Source of the DNA: Phoenix dactylifera
Lineage: Eukaryota; Streptophyta; Magnoliopsida; Arecales; Arecaceae
Reading direction: 5' to 3'
NCBI RefSeq assembly: GCF_009389715.1
Contig: NC_052395.1
Coordinates: forward strand, 4,278,001 to 4,342,000
Length of the DNA stretch: 64,000 bases
Shown here in pieces: positions 1 through 9,289 of this stretch; position 1 is the first letter of the stretch; every line of letters begins with the position of its first letter. Position numbers and translations under genes: made by a program. The notes beneath the pieces were generated by a model. That model did not search any database, was not told where the DNA came from, and was given only the letters and a program-made list of their open reading frames with translations.

Positions 1-1727
1 TAACATTAGTACATAATGTCCTCCAATTTATACCAAAATTTAATATGAATTACAAAGATTCTGGATGTGCTCTAATGTTCTTGAAATATGTGTTTTCAAT
101 CTTAATAATTTAAGATAAGCTACAATGTAGAAGATGCATATCTCAAATTATAATCCTGAAAGCCTCCTTGAAAATTTTTATGAAATTCAGAATCTGATTT
201 TGTATAAAAGCTTAAACTTAATTTAAAAATGCTTCTATCATTGCATTTTTGTAACTTTCATTATATGCTTCAATGATTGCATCATTTTGGGAAATAACTC
301 AATATGATTTCTAGATGAAAACTACGGTTTAAGAAAAATAGAATTACTTTGGATACCTTGGTTGTTTGCTCCGATATGCATATGAAACATATCATTTTTT
401 ATCTTATAAGTGTACTGAAATTGGTCTAAATGATGTGTTTTTCAATGATCTTGATTGTAAATAAATGGTTCTAAACATATGATATTATTTTGATATTAAA
501 AAGATTTATGGTGCTTCATATATACATTGCTGAAAAACTATGACTAAAAAATTAATATTTTGAATATACACTCCTACATAATTAAATGCTTCTATCATTA
601 AAAAGAAAAGCTATTTTTAAGAAGAGAGTTAATGATCCTAAAGCTTAGAATATTTCAACTCACTTCAATAATTCTTATAGGAAAGAAAATGTAATTACTT
701 TTGAAAGAAATTTGAGCTTCAAAAGAATTATTTTCTGATTAATATCTCCATATATATTCAAAAAAAAATAAGAGGAAATATAATTTATTCTTGAAAGATT
801 AAAAAGAGTGATTGCTATAAATTTTGAAAAATTCTAGATCACTCTACATTCTTGATATTATAAAAGAACAAAAAAAAAGGTTTGAAAGAAAATGCATCTT
901 TTGAGGGGGAGCTTTAAATACTCAATCTCTTTATTGAAAATTATCTTCAAACTCTAAACTCTCAAATGGAATGATTAATTAAGAGGAAGAAAGAAAATTT
1001 CAGAGTGAGAGATCATATAGAACTTAATCGTATAAATTCGCATCTAAAGATGAGACAAAGAATACTAAATGTAAAGTGGTATTAAACTTTGTGCTTCATT
1101 GAATATCTTTTGAAAGTTGGATTTCCATCTGTATTCATCGGTAAATCATTTATTTCTAAAAATTTAATTGAAAAGGATTCCATCTGTATTAGTTTCGAAA
1201 ATTTATCTTGGAATCTACTTATGAGTTCTTATTGGCTTGCACTTTAGTGTTTCAATCCTGAGCCAATTCATTTTAATTGATTTTGATGCTAGGATCTTTA
1301 AAGGAGTAAAAAAAAGTCTTTAAGAGAGCTTTAAAAGAACTTCCAAAGTCCTGAATTTTATGTATCCTACATTGCATAAATTCATATTTTGGTATCTATG
1401 CTCCAATACTTTTATATCATGAAAGAACTTTGAAGTCATTAAGAATTAAAGATTCAACATAATCTTATGTTTTTCGAGTATATAAATTTTGATCTTTATC
1501 TGCTCTTATACTATACTCTAAAAATTAATTAGATTGCTCTCATGTTGCTATATACTTAATATATTAAAAAAAAAGGGTATTGGATTTTCATTCGTGCTTT
1601 CTTTGAATATTATTCTTGATACTCCTTGAAATAACTTGAAAAGGATTCCATCTACACTTGATTTCAAAACTATCTTTGGAATCTACATTTAGAGATCACT
1701 TCTGGCTTACATCCTAAATATCTCATT
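1..1727. other. AT-rich noncoding internal sequence
   Basis: I see no long ORF and no host gene. It precedes the Copia RNase H fragment and may be an insertion or decayed sequence inside the element. A diverged duplication is visible: the stretch around 1168-1262 (GAAAAGGATTCCATCT followed by a GGAATCTAC block) recurs around 1636-1737. Confidence 0.4.
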
Positions 1728-1934
1728 CCTAAAGCCAAACACATAGAAATAAGATATCATTTTATTAGGGATCATGTGCAAAATAGAAACATATGTATTG
1801 AGCATATATGCACTGAAAAACAATTAGCCGACATATTCACAAAACCCTTGAGTGAAGATAGATTCTGCACGCTAAGGAGGGAATTAGGCATATGTGATTG
1901 GAGAGATTTTGAGTTTTCTGAATTCGAATTTTGA
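1728..1934 (+). pseudogene. pol: Copia pol fragment, RNase H C-terminus
   Basis: An open stretch of about 68 codons ends at a TGA. It contains the Copia RNase H C-terminal signatures HIEIRYHFIRDHV and QLADIFTKPLSEDRF, which match the C-terminus of the minus-strand pol at 11445-12730. The rest of RNase H and the RT are not recognisable upstream, so this is a fragment of a broken pol. Confidence 0.85.
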
Positions 1935-2212
1935 GTTAGAGCTTTTCTGACCTAGCGACCCCTGTCCTTCTCCTTTATTTTTCTAAACTAGCAGCAGAAT
2001 CGTCAAACGGGACATCCAAAAGAGATATAAAAGGGAGCAAGCAGTCTCATGATACATTCCTCCCATTTCTAAAAACCCATGAAACATGAGTCAAACTTGT
2101 AATCTATAGATTTCTTACTCATGTATCATTGTCCCAGAAAGAATTTGTAAGGATTGGAAACAAGGAAAATTTTTTTTAGAAGCGAAAAGGAAGAGAAAGG
2201 AAAAATTTCTGA

Positions 2213-2310
2213 ACTTGGGTCGACCCAACCCAGAATAGGGTCGACCCGACGTTGAGTCGACCCAAGAAAATTTTTGAGTCGACCCAACATCGGGACCCCA
2301 CTGTTAAAAG
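2213..2310. repeat. GTCGAC palindromes between pol and 3' LTR
   Basis: At least four GTCGACCC sites, several inside the dyad GGGTCGACCC, lie about 20 bases apart just after pol and outside the LTR. The other Copia element has a matching cluster at 11075-11290, also just downstream of pol. Confidence 0.8.
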
Positions 2311-2678
2311 GGGGACCCGTGAGCTATCTAGGGCACTGTTTACCCTTTGTCCTCTTCCGAAAACCCTATTCCCCACTCTCAAATCTTCTCCAATCATCTC
2401 CAAACAGTAGATTACTTCAAGATCTTGGAGAAATGGAACCCAGGAGAGCCGTAGCCAAGCGATCCGGGAGAGTCTCACGATCTTGTTTAGAGCCTAGGAT
2501 ATGTATCTAGTTCTCATATGTATTTTGTGTTGATCATGTATTTTGAACCTTGATTGAGGAACATTGTATTTGCTTTTGTTTTTGGCATGATTGTACTAAA
2601 ATGTTCCTATTTTGATCAATGAAGTTTGAATGTTTGTTATTTATTGTGTCCTTTCCCATGTACCTATTTGATGATAAC

Positions 2679-3106
2679 AAAAAGGGGGAGAAGTAAAGAA
2701 AGAGTAATAGGGGAGAAGTAAAGATAGAGTAAATAGAATAACAAAAAGGGGGAGAAGTAAAGAAAGAGTAATAGGGGAGAAGTAAAGATAGAGTAATAAG
2801 AGGAGAAGTAAAGAAAGAAAGAGAAATAATTTGTAAAACAAATTGAAAATCATATAGGAAAGCATATACATCCAAGGGGGAGCAATTTGCAACAATGAAA
2901 ATGATCAAGTCAAAAATTTATATCAAATTTCAGAATTTGGCACATATAATTTCAGAATTTGGCACGCACCTTTCACACCTCGATACATAACCTGAAACTC
3001 ATATTTTATCTCAAATTTTTGGAGTTTCATCTTTAATAAATTATAAATGAAAGGGGGAGTAATTTAAAAAGTCAAATTGGCAACATTTGAATGATATAGG
3101 GGGAGA
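2679..3106 (+). repeat. Repeated polypurine tracts upstream of the LTR
   Basis: AAAAAGGGGGAG-type tracts occur near 2679, 2743, 2874, 3050 and 3097, before the LTR-adjacent tract at 3214. The block 2679-2830 is a short tandem repeat built on GGGGGAGAAGTAAAG. These look like copies of the plus-strand primer tract. Confidence 0.7.
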
Positions 3107-3213
3107 CTTCACTCTTATATATGAAAAGCTGAAATTCAGCAAGTTAAGCCCTTTCAAAAACTGATTTTAAAGACAAGTATCAATAGGCTCATACTCTTTA
3201 TTTTGTAATCATC

Positions 3214-3227
3214 AAAAAGGGGGAGAT
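3214..3227 (+). promoter_or_regulatory. Polypurine tract (plus-strand primer)
   Basis: AAAAAGGGGGAGAT directly precedes the LTR start TGAGGATGAT, the usual place for the plus-strand DNA priming site. The minus-strand Copia element has the same tract at its 3' LTR. Confidence 0.85.
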
Positions 3228-3399
3228 TGAGGATGATAGTGTTATTTTGATGATTAACAAGCAATTATCTAGAGTATGTTATAAGTTAAATCGATACTAC
3301 ATTCTTAAGTCTGTTACTCTCAGTATATTTGTTTAAATTGATATAGATACATTTCATTGTTTATTCGAATGAATCTAACCTTGAGATGCAGCAAAGTGT

Positions 3400-3895
3400 G
3401 GATTGAGTCGACCCAAAGGATGATTGGGTCGACCCCGGCACATCAAGAAATCATTTGGCACACTTCTGCAAAAATGGCACAGATGAACAGTGTGTTGGGT
3501 CGACCCAAGGAAAGCATGAGTCGACCCAAACATCAAGATCCTCAAAACAACTCAGAAAATGGTTCTCTGGATTTACTGAGAGGGTCGACCCAAGATGAAG
3601 TTGAGTCGACCCAAGCTTGAGTCGACCCAAACCCTGTGTGGGTCGACCCAAAGGCAAGACAGAACAGAAGACAGAAAAGGTTCTCTGGAAACCCTGTTAG
3701 GGTCGACCCAAGAAGAAGTTGAGTCGACCCAACTGAACCTTGAGTCGACCCAAGGAAAGCATGAGTCGACCCAAGTGAAAGAAAGCTGAATTCCAAGTTT
3801 CTGTGTTTCTGAAGGTTGGGTCGACCCAAGAAAAAGTTTGAGCTGACCCAAGGTTTGGGTCGACCCAAGAAAAGTTTGGGTCGACCCAAGCACGG
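3400..3895. repeat. Array of GTCGACCC palindromes in LTR
   Basis: About 15 or more copies of GGGTCGACCCAA or GAGTCGACCCAA occur as pairs or foursomes about 20 bases apart, with the groups repeating roughly every 80-120 bases. Spacers between groups resemble each other (AAGACAGAA and GGTTCTCTGG blocks). ORFs on both strands here are by-products of the repeat. Confidence 0.85.
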
Positions 3896-4323
3896 GCAGA
3901 AGCATAACGGCTAGTTGTGCAGAAGTGCTTTTTGGACTCCCAACGGCTATAAACGGCTAGTTTCTTCAATCCAACGGTCAGGAAGGACTATTTGGAGGTT
4001 GGAGAAGTATTTAAGAGGGAGTATTCATCAGAGGAAGCAAGCTTTGGAAAATACATCAAGTGCATTCAAGAGAGAACCCTAGCAAGGCAAGCTTCATCCA
4101 AGTGCTTCATTCAAGAATCAAAAGAAAGTGGTTGAGCAGATTCAAAGAGTCATCAAGAGCTCCATCCACCCTTGAAGAGTGAAGCATCCTTGACAAAGAA
4201 GAGAGAAGTCACATCAAGCGATAAATATTCTCTAAACTCTTCTTTGTAGATTATATTGTTATATTTGCTCATCTAGGAGTTTAAATCTTCTTCCTTTGTT
4301 TATTAAACTACTTGTAAAGGTTG

Positions 4324-4577
4324 GTTGGTTAGCCCGCAAAACCAACGGAATAGGTTGATTGGTGAACCCGGAAAACCAATTGTAAAGGTTCGTTGGTGAG
4401 CCCGTAAAACCAACATAGGTTGTTGGTAAGCCCGTAAAACCAACGTAGGTTGTTGGTGAACCCGTAAAACCAATTGTATAGGTTCGTTGGTGAGCCCGTA
4501 AAACCAACATAGGTTTTTGGTGAACCCGGAAAATCAAAGTGTAAAGGTTTTTGGATTGTGAGCCCGGAAAACAATCC
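4324..4577 (+). repeat. Tandem array of eight small hairpins in LTR
   Basis: Eight units spaced 30-36 bases apart each have a 6-7 bp stem around an exactly 11-base loop of the form gaRcccgKaaa. Stems differ but pair: GTTGGT/ACCAAC (4392, 4422, 4486), ATTGGT/ACCAAT (4358) and GGATTGT/ACAATCC (4553). G-T wobbles account for the units at 4452 and 4516. Confidence 0.85.
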
Positions 4578-5109
4578 AACTGTAATCCGCGGGATTATAG
4601 TGAATTCCCAAGGGGTCGCTTGGGGAGTGGACGTAGGTGCTAAGGAGAGCACCGAACCACTATACTTCTTGTTGTTTGTATTGTGATTTGTTTAAGCTCA
4701 CTAACTCATCATTTAACACAAGTAAGATAGTTAAAATTAAAAAAAACCAATTCCCCCCCCCCCCCCCTCTTGGCTTGTCACCTTGGGCAACATAGGCTAT
4801 CTAGGCCTTTTTGTATTTAGCCTGGCCTTAGGGTTGGCCATTTTTGTAATCGGGCCCTAGCCTTTCAACGAGAATGAAGTTGATTTTCTTCACCACCTTG
4901 GAATCTAGCATAATGTCTTAAACTTGCTTCGCTCGAGGCTTTGTGCCTAACTAGTAAGACCTGCATTGCGTAGCTTAGGGATTAGCTCGATCTCCATGTT
5001 GCCATGCAACTCCCACAAAGTTGGCGAAGAGTTTGCCGAGCTTTTCGGGCCGGGCTCGGATGATACGTCCCTCAATGTGGCAACAGCCATGGGAGGTTCT
5101 GGGGCTCGC

Positions 5110-5690
5110 GACTGGTATAACGTTGAGCGCCTCGAACTCAGCTCAAGGGGCGTCGTTGTAGATACTTGCGGAAGCTTTTTTGTTTGCGATCGACACAATG
5201 CAGGGCGCCCCGAGCTCAGCTCAAGGGATGTCATTGTAGATACCTGCGGTCGCGGAAGCTTTTTAGCTTGCGATCAACACAATGCAGGGCGCCCCGAGCC
5301 CAGCTCAAGGGACGTCACAGTAGATACGCAAGGTGCACACCACTCGAATCGGGGCATACTTAAATACTGTGGTCGGGGGAGCTCTTCGACGGCTTTCCAT
5401 TGGCGTCGCACGACGCCCCCCCCCCCCCCCCACTCAAATCGGAGGCATACTTGTAGAATATTGCGGTCGGGGGAGCTCTTCAACGGCTCCCTGTTGACGC
5501 CGCAGGATGCCCCCCACTCAGATTGGAGCGTACTTGTAGAATATTGCGGTCGGAGGAGCTTTTTAGCAGCTCCCCGTTGACACTATAGGGCACCCCCCAC
5601 TCAGATCGAGGGCGTACTTGTAGAAGACTGTAGTTGGGGGAGCTCTTCAATGGCTCCCCGTTGACGCCGCAGGGCACCCCGAGTCAAGCT
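5110..5690. repeat. Complex GC-rich repeat block
   Basis: Imperfect units of roughly 80-100 bases share GGGCGCCCCGAGC, GCGGTCGGGGGAGCTCTTC and GTTGACGCCGCAGG. A 15-base C run lies near 5417. The units grade into the regular 84-bp array at 5690. No gene is seen. Confidence 0.7.
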
Positions 5691-6300
5691 CGAGGGACGA
5701 CTTTGTAGATAGATCCTGCAGTCGCGAGGCCCTTTGGCTCTCAGGTGAAATTGCAGGGCGTCCCGAGCCGAGCTTGAGGGACGATTTTGTAGACAAATCC
5801 TGCAGTTGTGAGGCCCTTTGGCTCTCGGGCGAAACTGTAGGACGTCCCGAGCCGAGCTCGAGGGACGACTTTGTATACAGATCCTGCAGCCATGAGGCCC
5901 TTTGGCTCTCGGGCAAAACTGCAGGGCATCCTGAGTGGAGCTCGAGAGATGACTTTGTAGACAGATTTTGCAGTCGCGAGGCCCTTTGGCTCTCGGGCGA
6001 AACTGCAGAGCATCCCGAGTCGAGCTCGAGAGATAACTTTATAGATAGATCTTGCAGTTGAGAGGCCCTTTAGCTCTCGGGCAAAACTGCAGGGCGTCCT
6101 AAGCCGAGCTCGAGGGAAGCTTTGTAGATAGATCCTGCAGTCGCGAGGCCCTTGGGCTCTCGAGCGAAACTGCAGGGCGTCCCGAGCCGAGCTTGAGGAA
6201 TGACTTTGTAGACAGATCCTGCAGTCGCGAGGCCCTTTGGCTCTCGAGCGAAACTGCAGGGCGTCCCGAGCCGAGCTCGAGGGAAGACTTTACAGATTTA
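5690..6300. repeat. 84-bp tandem repeat, about seven copies
   Basis: The GGGACGA motif recurs at 5694, 5778 and 5862, giving an 84-bp period. Each unit carries GATCCTGCAGTCGCGAGGCC and CTCTCGGGCGAAACTGCAG. ORFs of 60-100 codons on both strands arise because 84 is divisible by three, and they are not taken as genes. Confidence 0.9.
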
Positions 6301-6534
6301 TCGATACAAAACTCATGTTGTGGGAGCGACCGGAGTGCGTCGAGCCCATTAGGGTGTTTCAGAGATGCTTTGGAGAAATTCCAATGGGTAACTTTATTAA
6401 TTGACACATTCTGAAATTTAAAAATCCTGATCTGGAGGGGCTAAAGTCCCATCCGGAGGGTTGTAGCTTACATCTCGGGTTGTCAGACCCGGACTGATGA
6501 GGGTGCGGCCTCTTTCCTGCCCCTCAATGTCAAG

Positions 6535-6539
6535 AAGCT
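6535..6539. repeat. Target-site duplication AAGCT (left)
   Basis: AAGCT directly precedes the left LTR and matches AAGCT at 27405-27409 directly after the right LTR. Confidence 0.9.
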
Positions 6540-6804
6540 TGTTGCCCAGATAGACAACCCAAGAGGGGGGGTGAATTAGGTTTTAAAATAATTTAGCTAT
6601 TTAAGACGTTGTGAAGAACTAATTAAAACTATCGCAAGTTGTTTAATTAATTGCTATGTGCTGTGAGTGATATGAGAGGAAGAAGAAGAGAGACAATCAA
6701 TCACAAACACCAAGTTTTATAGTGGTTCGGAGCTAACCCTTGCTCCTACGTCCACTCCCCAAGTCTCACTTGGGAATTCACTATAACCCCCTTGGATTGC
6801 AGCC

Positions 6805-6990
6805 GGTTGTTTTCCAAGCTCACAACCAAACTTGTTGTTTTACGAGCTCACAACGAACTCGGTCGGTTTTTCCAGGCTCACTGACTAGAACCACCCCGAT
6901 TGTTTTCTCGGGATCACAATCGAACCCTTACACACGTTGGTTTTACACTCGGCTCACCAACCAACCTCAATACCCTTGATTCAATCCCCC
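6805..6990 (-). repeat. Hairpin array in Copia 3' LTR
   Basis: Five or six hairpins homologous in layout to those at 4324-4577. Stems read on the plus strand are GGTTGT/ACAACC (6805), GTTGT/ACAAC (6834), a GTCGGT-type stem (6862), CGATTGT/ACAATCG (6897) and GTTGGT/ACCAAC. Loops are 11-14 bases and on the sense strand begin GAGC or GATC and end AAA. An equivalent array lies in the other LTR near 25687-25870. Confidence 0.8.
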
Positions 6991-7429
6991 GATTGAACCA
7001 AGCAGATACAAGTTGTAAATAAAATAGACAAACAGAAAACTAAGCTTCTCAAAAGCAGATGGAAAACAATATAATCTGAAAAGAGTTTAGAAGCCCTCAA
7101 ACGCTTTTAAGTTGGAGAAGAGGAATGGCTTCTTAAACTTCGGGTCTCCTCTTGAATGTGTAGTCGACTTGAATGCAGGAGGAGGATTCTTTAATTGCTG
7201 GGAAGATGTAGGTGGATGCAGTTAATGCAGCTCTTCCCTCTTTTTTCGTTGAAGAACAGGTTGCAGAGATTGAATGCTTGAATACTTGGAGTGGAATGGT
7301 TGTTCTCTCCTTTGCTACAGTCTTCTGTGGCTATTTAAACCAACCCCCACGGAAACTAGCCGTTAGACACCTTTTTCTGCCCGTTCTGCACACTCTGCAC
7401 AGCCTGACAATGTGTTCGTTGGTGGGTTG

Positions 7430-8345
7430 GAGTCGACTCGCGCGATCAGAAGTCGACTCGTCTGTAGCGGGAGTCGACTCATACTTTTCCGGAGTCGACT
7501 CGGCAACTGTTCCAGATTTGAATTAAAGTTGCCTTCGCGACTGGGAGTCGACTCGTCTTGACCCAGAGTCGACTCGCCAACTTCTGGAGCTGACTTGGCT
7601 TTCTCGGAGTCGGCTCATCCCATGGAGTCCGTAGATTTATTTTTGAATTTGGTCCACTCGAGTCGACTCGTCAATCCTGGGAGTCGACTCGGCGCTCAGA
7701 GCCCGAACTCCCTATCTTCTGTCTTTTTGGCTCGTCCAGTCTTGGAGTCGACTCGAACTTCCTCGGAGTCGACTCGGCTCTCAGTTTCCGAAACTTGGTC
7801 TTCTGCCTTTTTGATGTGAAGCTACCTTGGAGTCGACTCTAGCTGTCTAGGAGTCGACTCGAATCTCAGAGGCAGTAACTTGGTCTTCTGTCTTCTTTGT
7901 GGTCGCGGAGTCTCGGAGTCGACTCGCGTATTGCGGGAGTCGACTCGAATCTCAGAGTCCGAAAAATGCTTTCTGTCTTTTTCCTTGTGTTCCTCTGAGA
8001 GTCGACTCTCACTTTCTTTGGAGTCGACTTGCCAACCATCGGAGTCGACTCGTGTTCCACTGGAGTCGACTCGAATCTCAGACCCGAAAACTGCTCTCTG
8101 ACTTTTCTGCCTGTGACTCCTTGGAGTCGACTCATACTTCTCCGGAGTCGACTCGGTAAACATTGGAGTCGACTCGCGCACTTCGGGAGTCGACTCGCTG
8201 ACAGGTTTTGAATTGAAGCTTTCTGTTCGTCTGTCTGTTCTCAGTCGGAGTCGACTCGTACCGATCCGGAGTCGACTCGAGCCCGTGCCAGTGAACTTGA
8301 TACGCTTGGAGTCGACTCGTGATACTCTGGAGTCGACTCGAGTCT
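7430..8345. repeat. Array of GAGTCGACTC palindromes in LTR
   Basis: About 26 copies of the 10-bp palindrome GAGTCGACTC or one-base variants. They come in pairs about 20 bases apart that repeat about every 85 bases (for example near 7746/7769, 7833/7852, 7918/7938). Spacers contain CTCAGA, CCGAAA and TTCTGTCTTTTT blocks. The other LTR has the same array near 26312-27220. Confidence 0.9.
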
Positions 8346-8522
8346 CAGACTTTGGTTCAAGCTGACTTCTTGACTTATCCAAAATACTATGAACCAAGTC
8401 TAGAGACACTTAGAGAAGATTTTCACTGAAAACACTTAATTGAATTCATTAGTAAACAAGAAATATACTCAAATGCTTTGAGCTCATCAAAATCAAATAG
8501 GGTTTTAATCAATCACTCCACA

Positions 8523-8536
8523 ATCTCCCCCTTTTT
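8523..8536 (-). promoter_or_regulatory. Polypurine tract of Copia element
   Basis: On the minus strand AAAAAGGGGGAGAT abuts the 3' LTR start TGTGGAGTG. Further similar tracts lie at about 8677, 8775, 9078 and 9108, as in the plus-strand Copia element. Confidence 0.85.
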
Positions 8537-8902
8537 GATGATGACAAAACATTGAGTATATGTAAAGTGAATTGCACAATAAACAATGAAATAAAATCCA
8601 TAAATGAATTCAAATGTCTGGTAATTCAATTTATCCAAGCTTGAAAGGAGTGAAACAGTAAATTTCGGAGTTAAAGCTCCCCCTTTTATTTGGAATTATA
8701 TAAGCCTTCATATTATGCAATCAATTGTTTGGCTTATATATCTTTAATGATTTAGCTTTGTTAAAATTTCAGATTCTCCCCCTCAACATATGCATTCTAC
8801 TTTGTTTTGATTCTTTGAATTTTCTTTTAATGCTTTGAAGTTTTTAAACTGAAATTTTGGTTTTTAGAGGGAAAATCTGTCAATTTGTTCTTGAGTAGGA
8901 TT

Positions 8903-8991
8903 CAGCTAATCTCCGAATATCCCTTGAATAGATTCTGGAGATTACTCCATTAGGAGCCCCAAAAGAGAGATAATGAGCCTCGAGGTACCGA
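8903..8991 (-). other. Structured motif shared with the nested gypsy element
   Basis: A block of about 90 bases in the Copia 3' noncoding region matches 19398-19488 of the Athila-like element in the same orientation. Over the 54-base core I count 46 identical positions and no gaps. AATCTCC pairs with GGAGATT and CTCC with GGAG in both copies. Confidence 0.75.
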
Positions 8992-9289
8992 ATCCACTTA
9001 GAACAAATTTGTGTGTTTTAAGAGTTTATCTTTTTATTGATTTCCATTGATTCCTTTTACATATTTTATGCATATTTCTCCCCCTTTTACATATTTTATA
9101 CATATTTCTCCCCCTTTTTGTCATCATATCAAAAAGGAGGTAATCAGAACACACAATCAAACATAGATCAAAAGGCACAGTATTGAAGAAAAATGCGGCT
9201 ACTCATTGTATTAATTTGTATGTAAGTACATTTCAGAATACAATAAGTAAAGCAAAACAATACATGTCAAAACAAAACACAAAAAGTAG

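Larger units (their letters stand above)
1..4792 (+). mobile_element. SIRE-like Ty1/Copia element, 3' part
   Basis: Only the 3' portion is in the window. In order it holds AT-rich noncoding sequence, the last codons of a Copia RNase H domain, a spacer with GTCGAC palindromes, several polypurine tracts, and a 1565-bp LTR. The LTR starts TGAGGATGAT directly after a polypurine tract and ends GGGCAACA. The same GGGCAACA terminus and the same spacer and LTR organisation occur in the minus-strand Copia element at 6540-27404, so the two belong to related SIRE-like families (inference). The 5' LTR and most of pol lie outside the window, so the target duplication cannot be checked. Confidence 0.8.
3228..4792 (+). 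repeat. 3' LTR of the plus-strand Copia element
   Basis: The 1565-bp LTR runs from TGAGGATGAT to GGGCAACA, with TG/CA termini. It contains an array of GTCGAC palindromes (3400-3895) and a hairpin array (4324-4577). A 15-base C run lies near 4753. The end matches the end of the 6540-27404 Copia LTR, which is how I placed the boundary. Confidence 0.85.
4793..6534 (-). mobile_element. Left part of a Tat-like gypsy element (3' side)
   Basis: This segment joins 27410-29000 once the Copia insertion at 6540-27404 and one AAGCT copy are removed. It has no coding capacity and is dominated by GC-rich repeats. One block near 5200-5260 (CCCGAGCTCA, GGGATGTCAT, GGTCGCGG) resembles sequence near 28855-28915 in the right-hand LTR, so much of it is probably the 3' LTR of the same minus-strand element (inference). 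Its left end abuts the plus-strand Copia LTR at 4792. Confidence 0.55.
6540..8522 (-). repeat. 3' LTR of the Copia element
   Basis: The 1983-bp LTR pairs with 25422-27404. On the minus strand it runs from TGTGGAGTGATTG to GGGCAACA. It follows the polypurine tract at 8523. It carries the hairpin array near 6805-6990 and the GTCGAC palindromes at 7430-8345. ORFs inside it on either strand are repeat by-products. Confidence 0.95.

Noticed and set aside
5690..6300. Possible CRISPR-like or protein repeat array
   Set aside because: Units of 84 bp are whole-unit tandem copies without unique spacers, in a plant genome.
7822..8409. Long ORFs in the GTCGAC palindrome arrays
   Set aside because: The repeat lacks stops in several frames; encoded RVDS/ESTP repeats are by-products.
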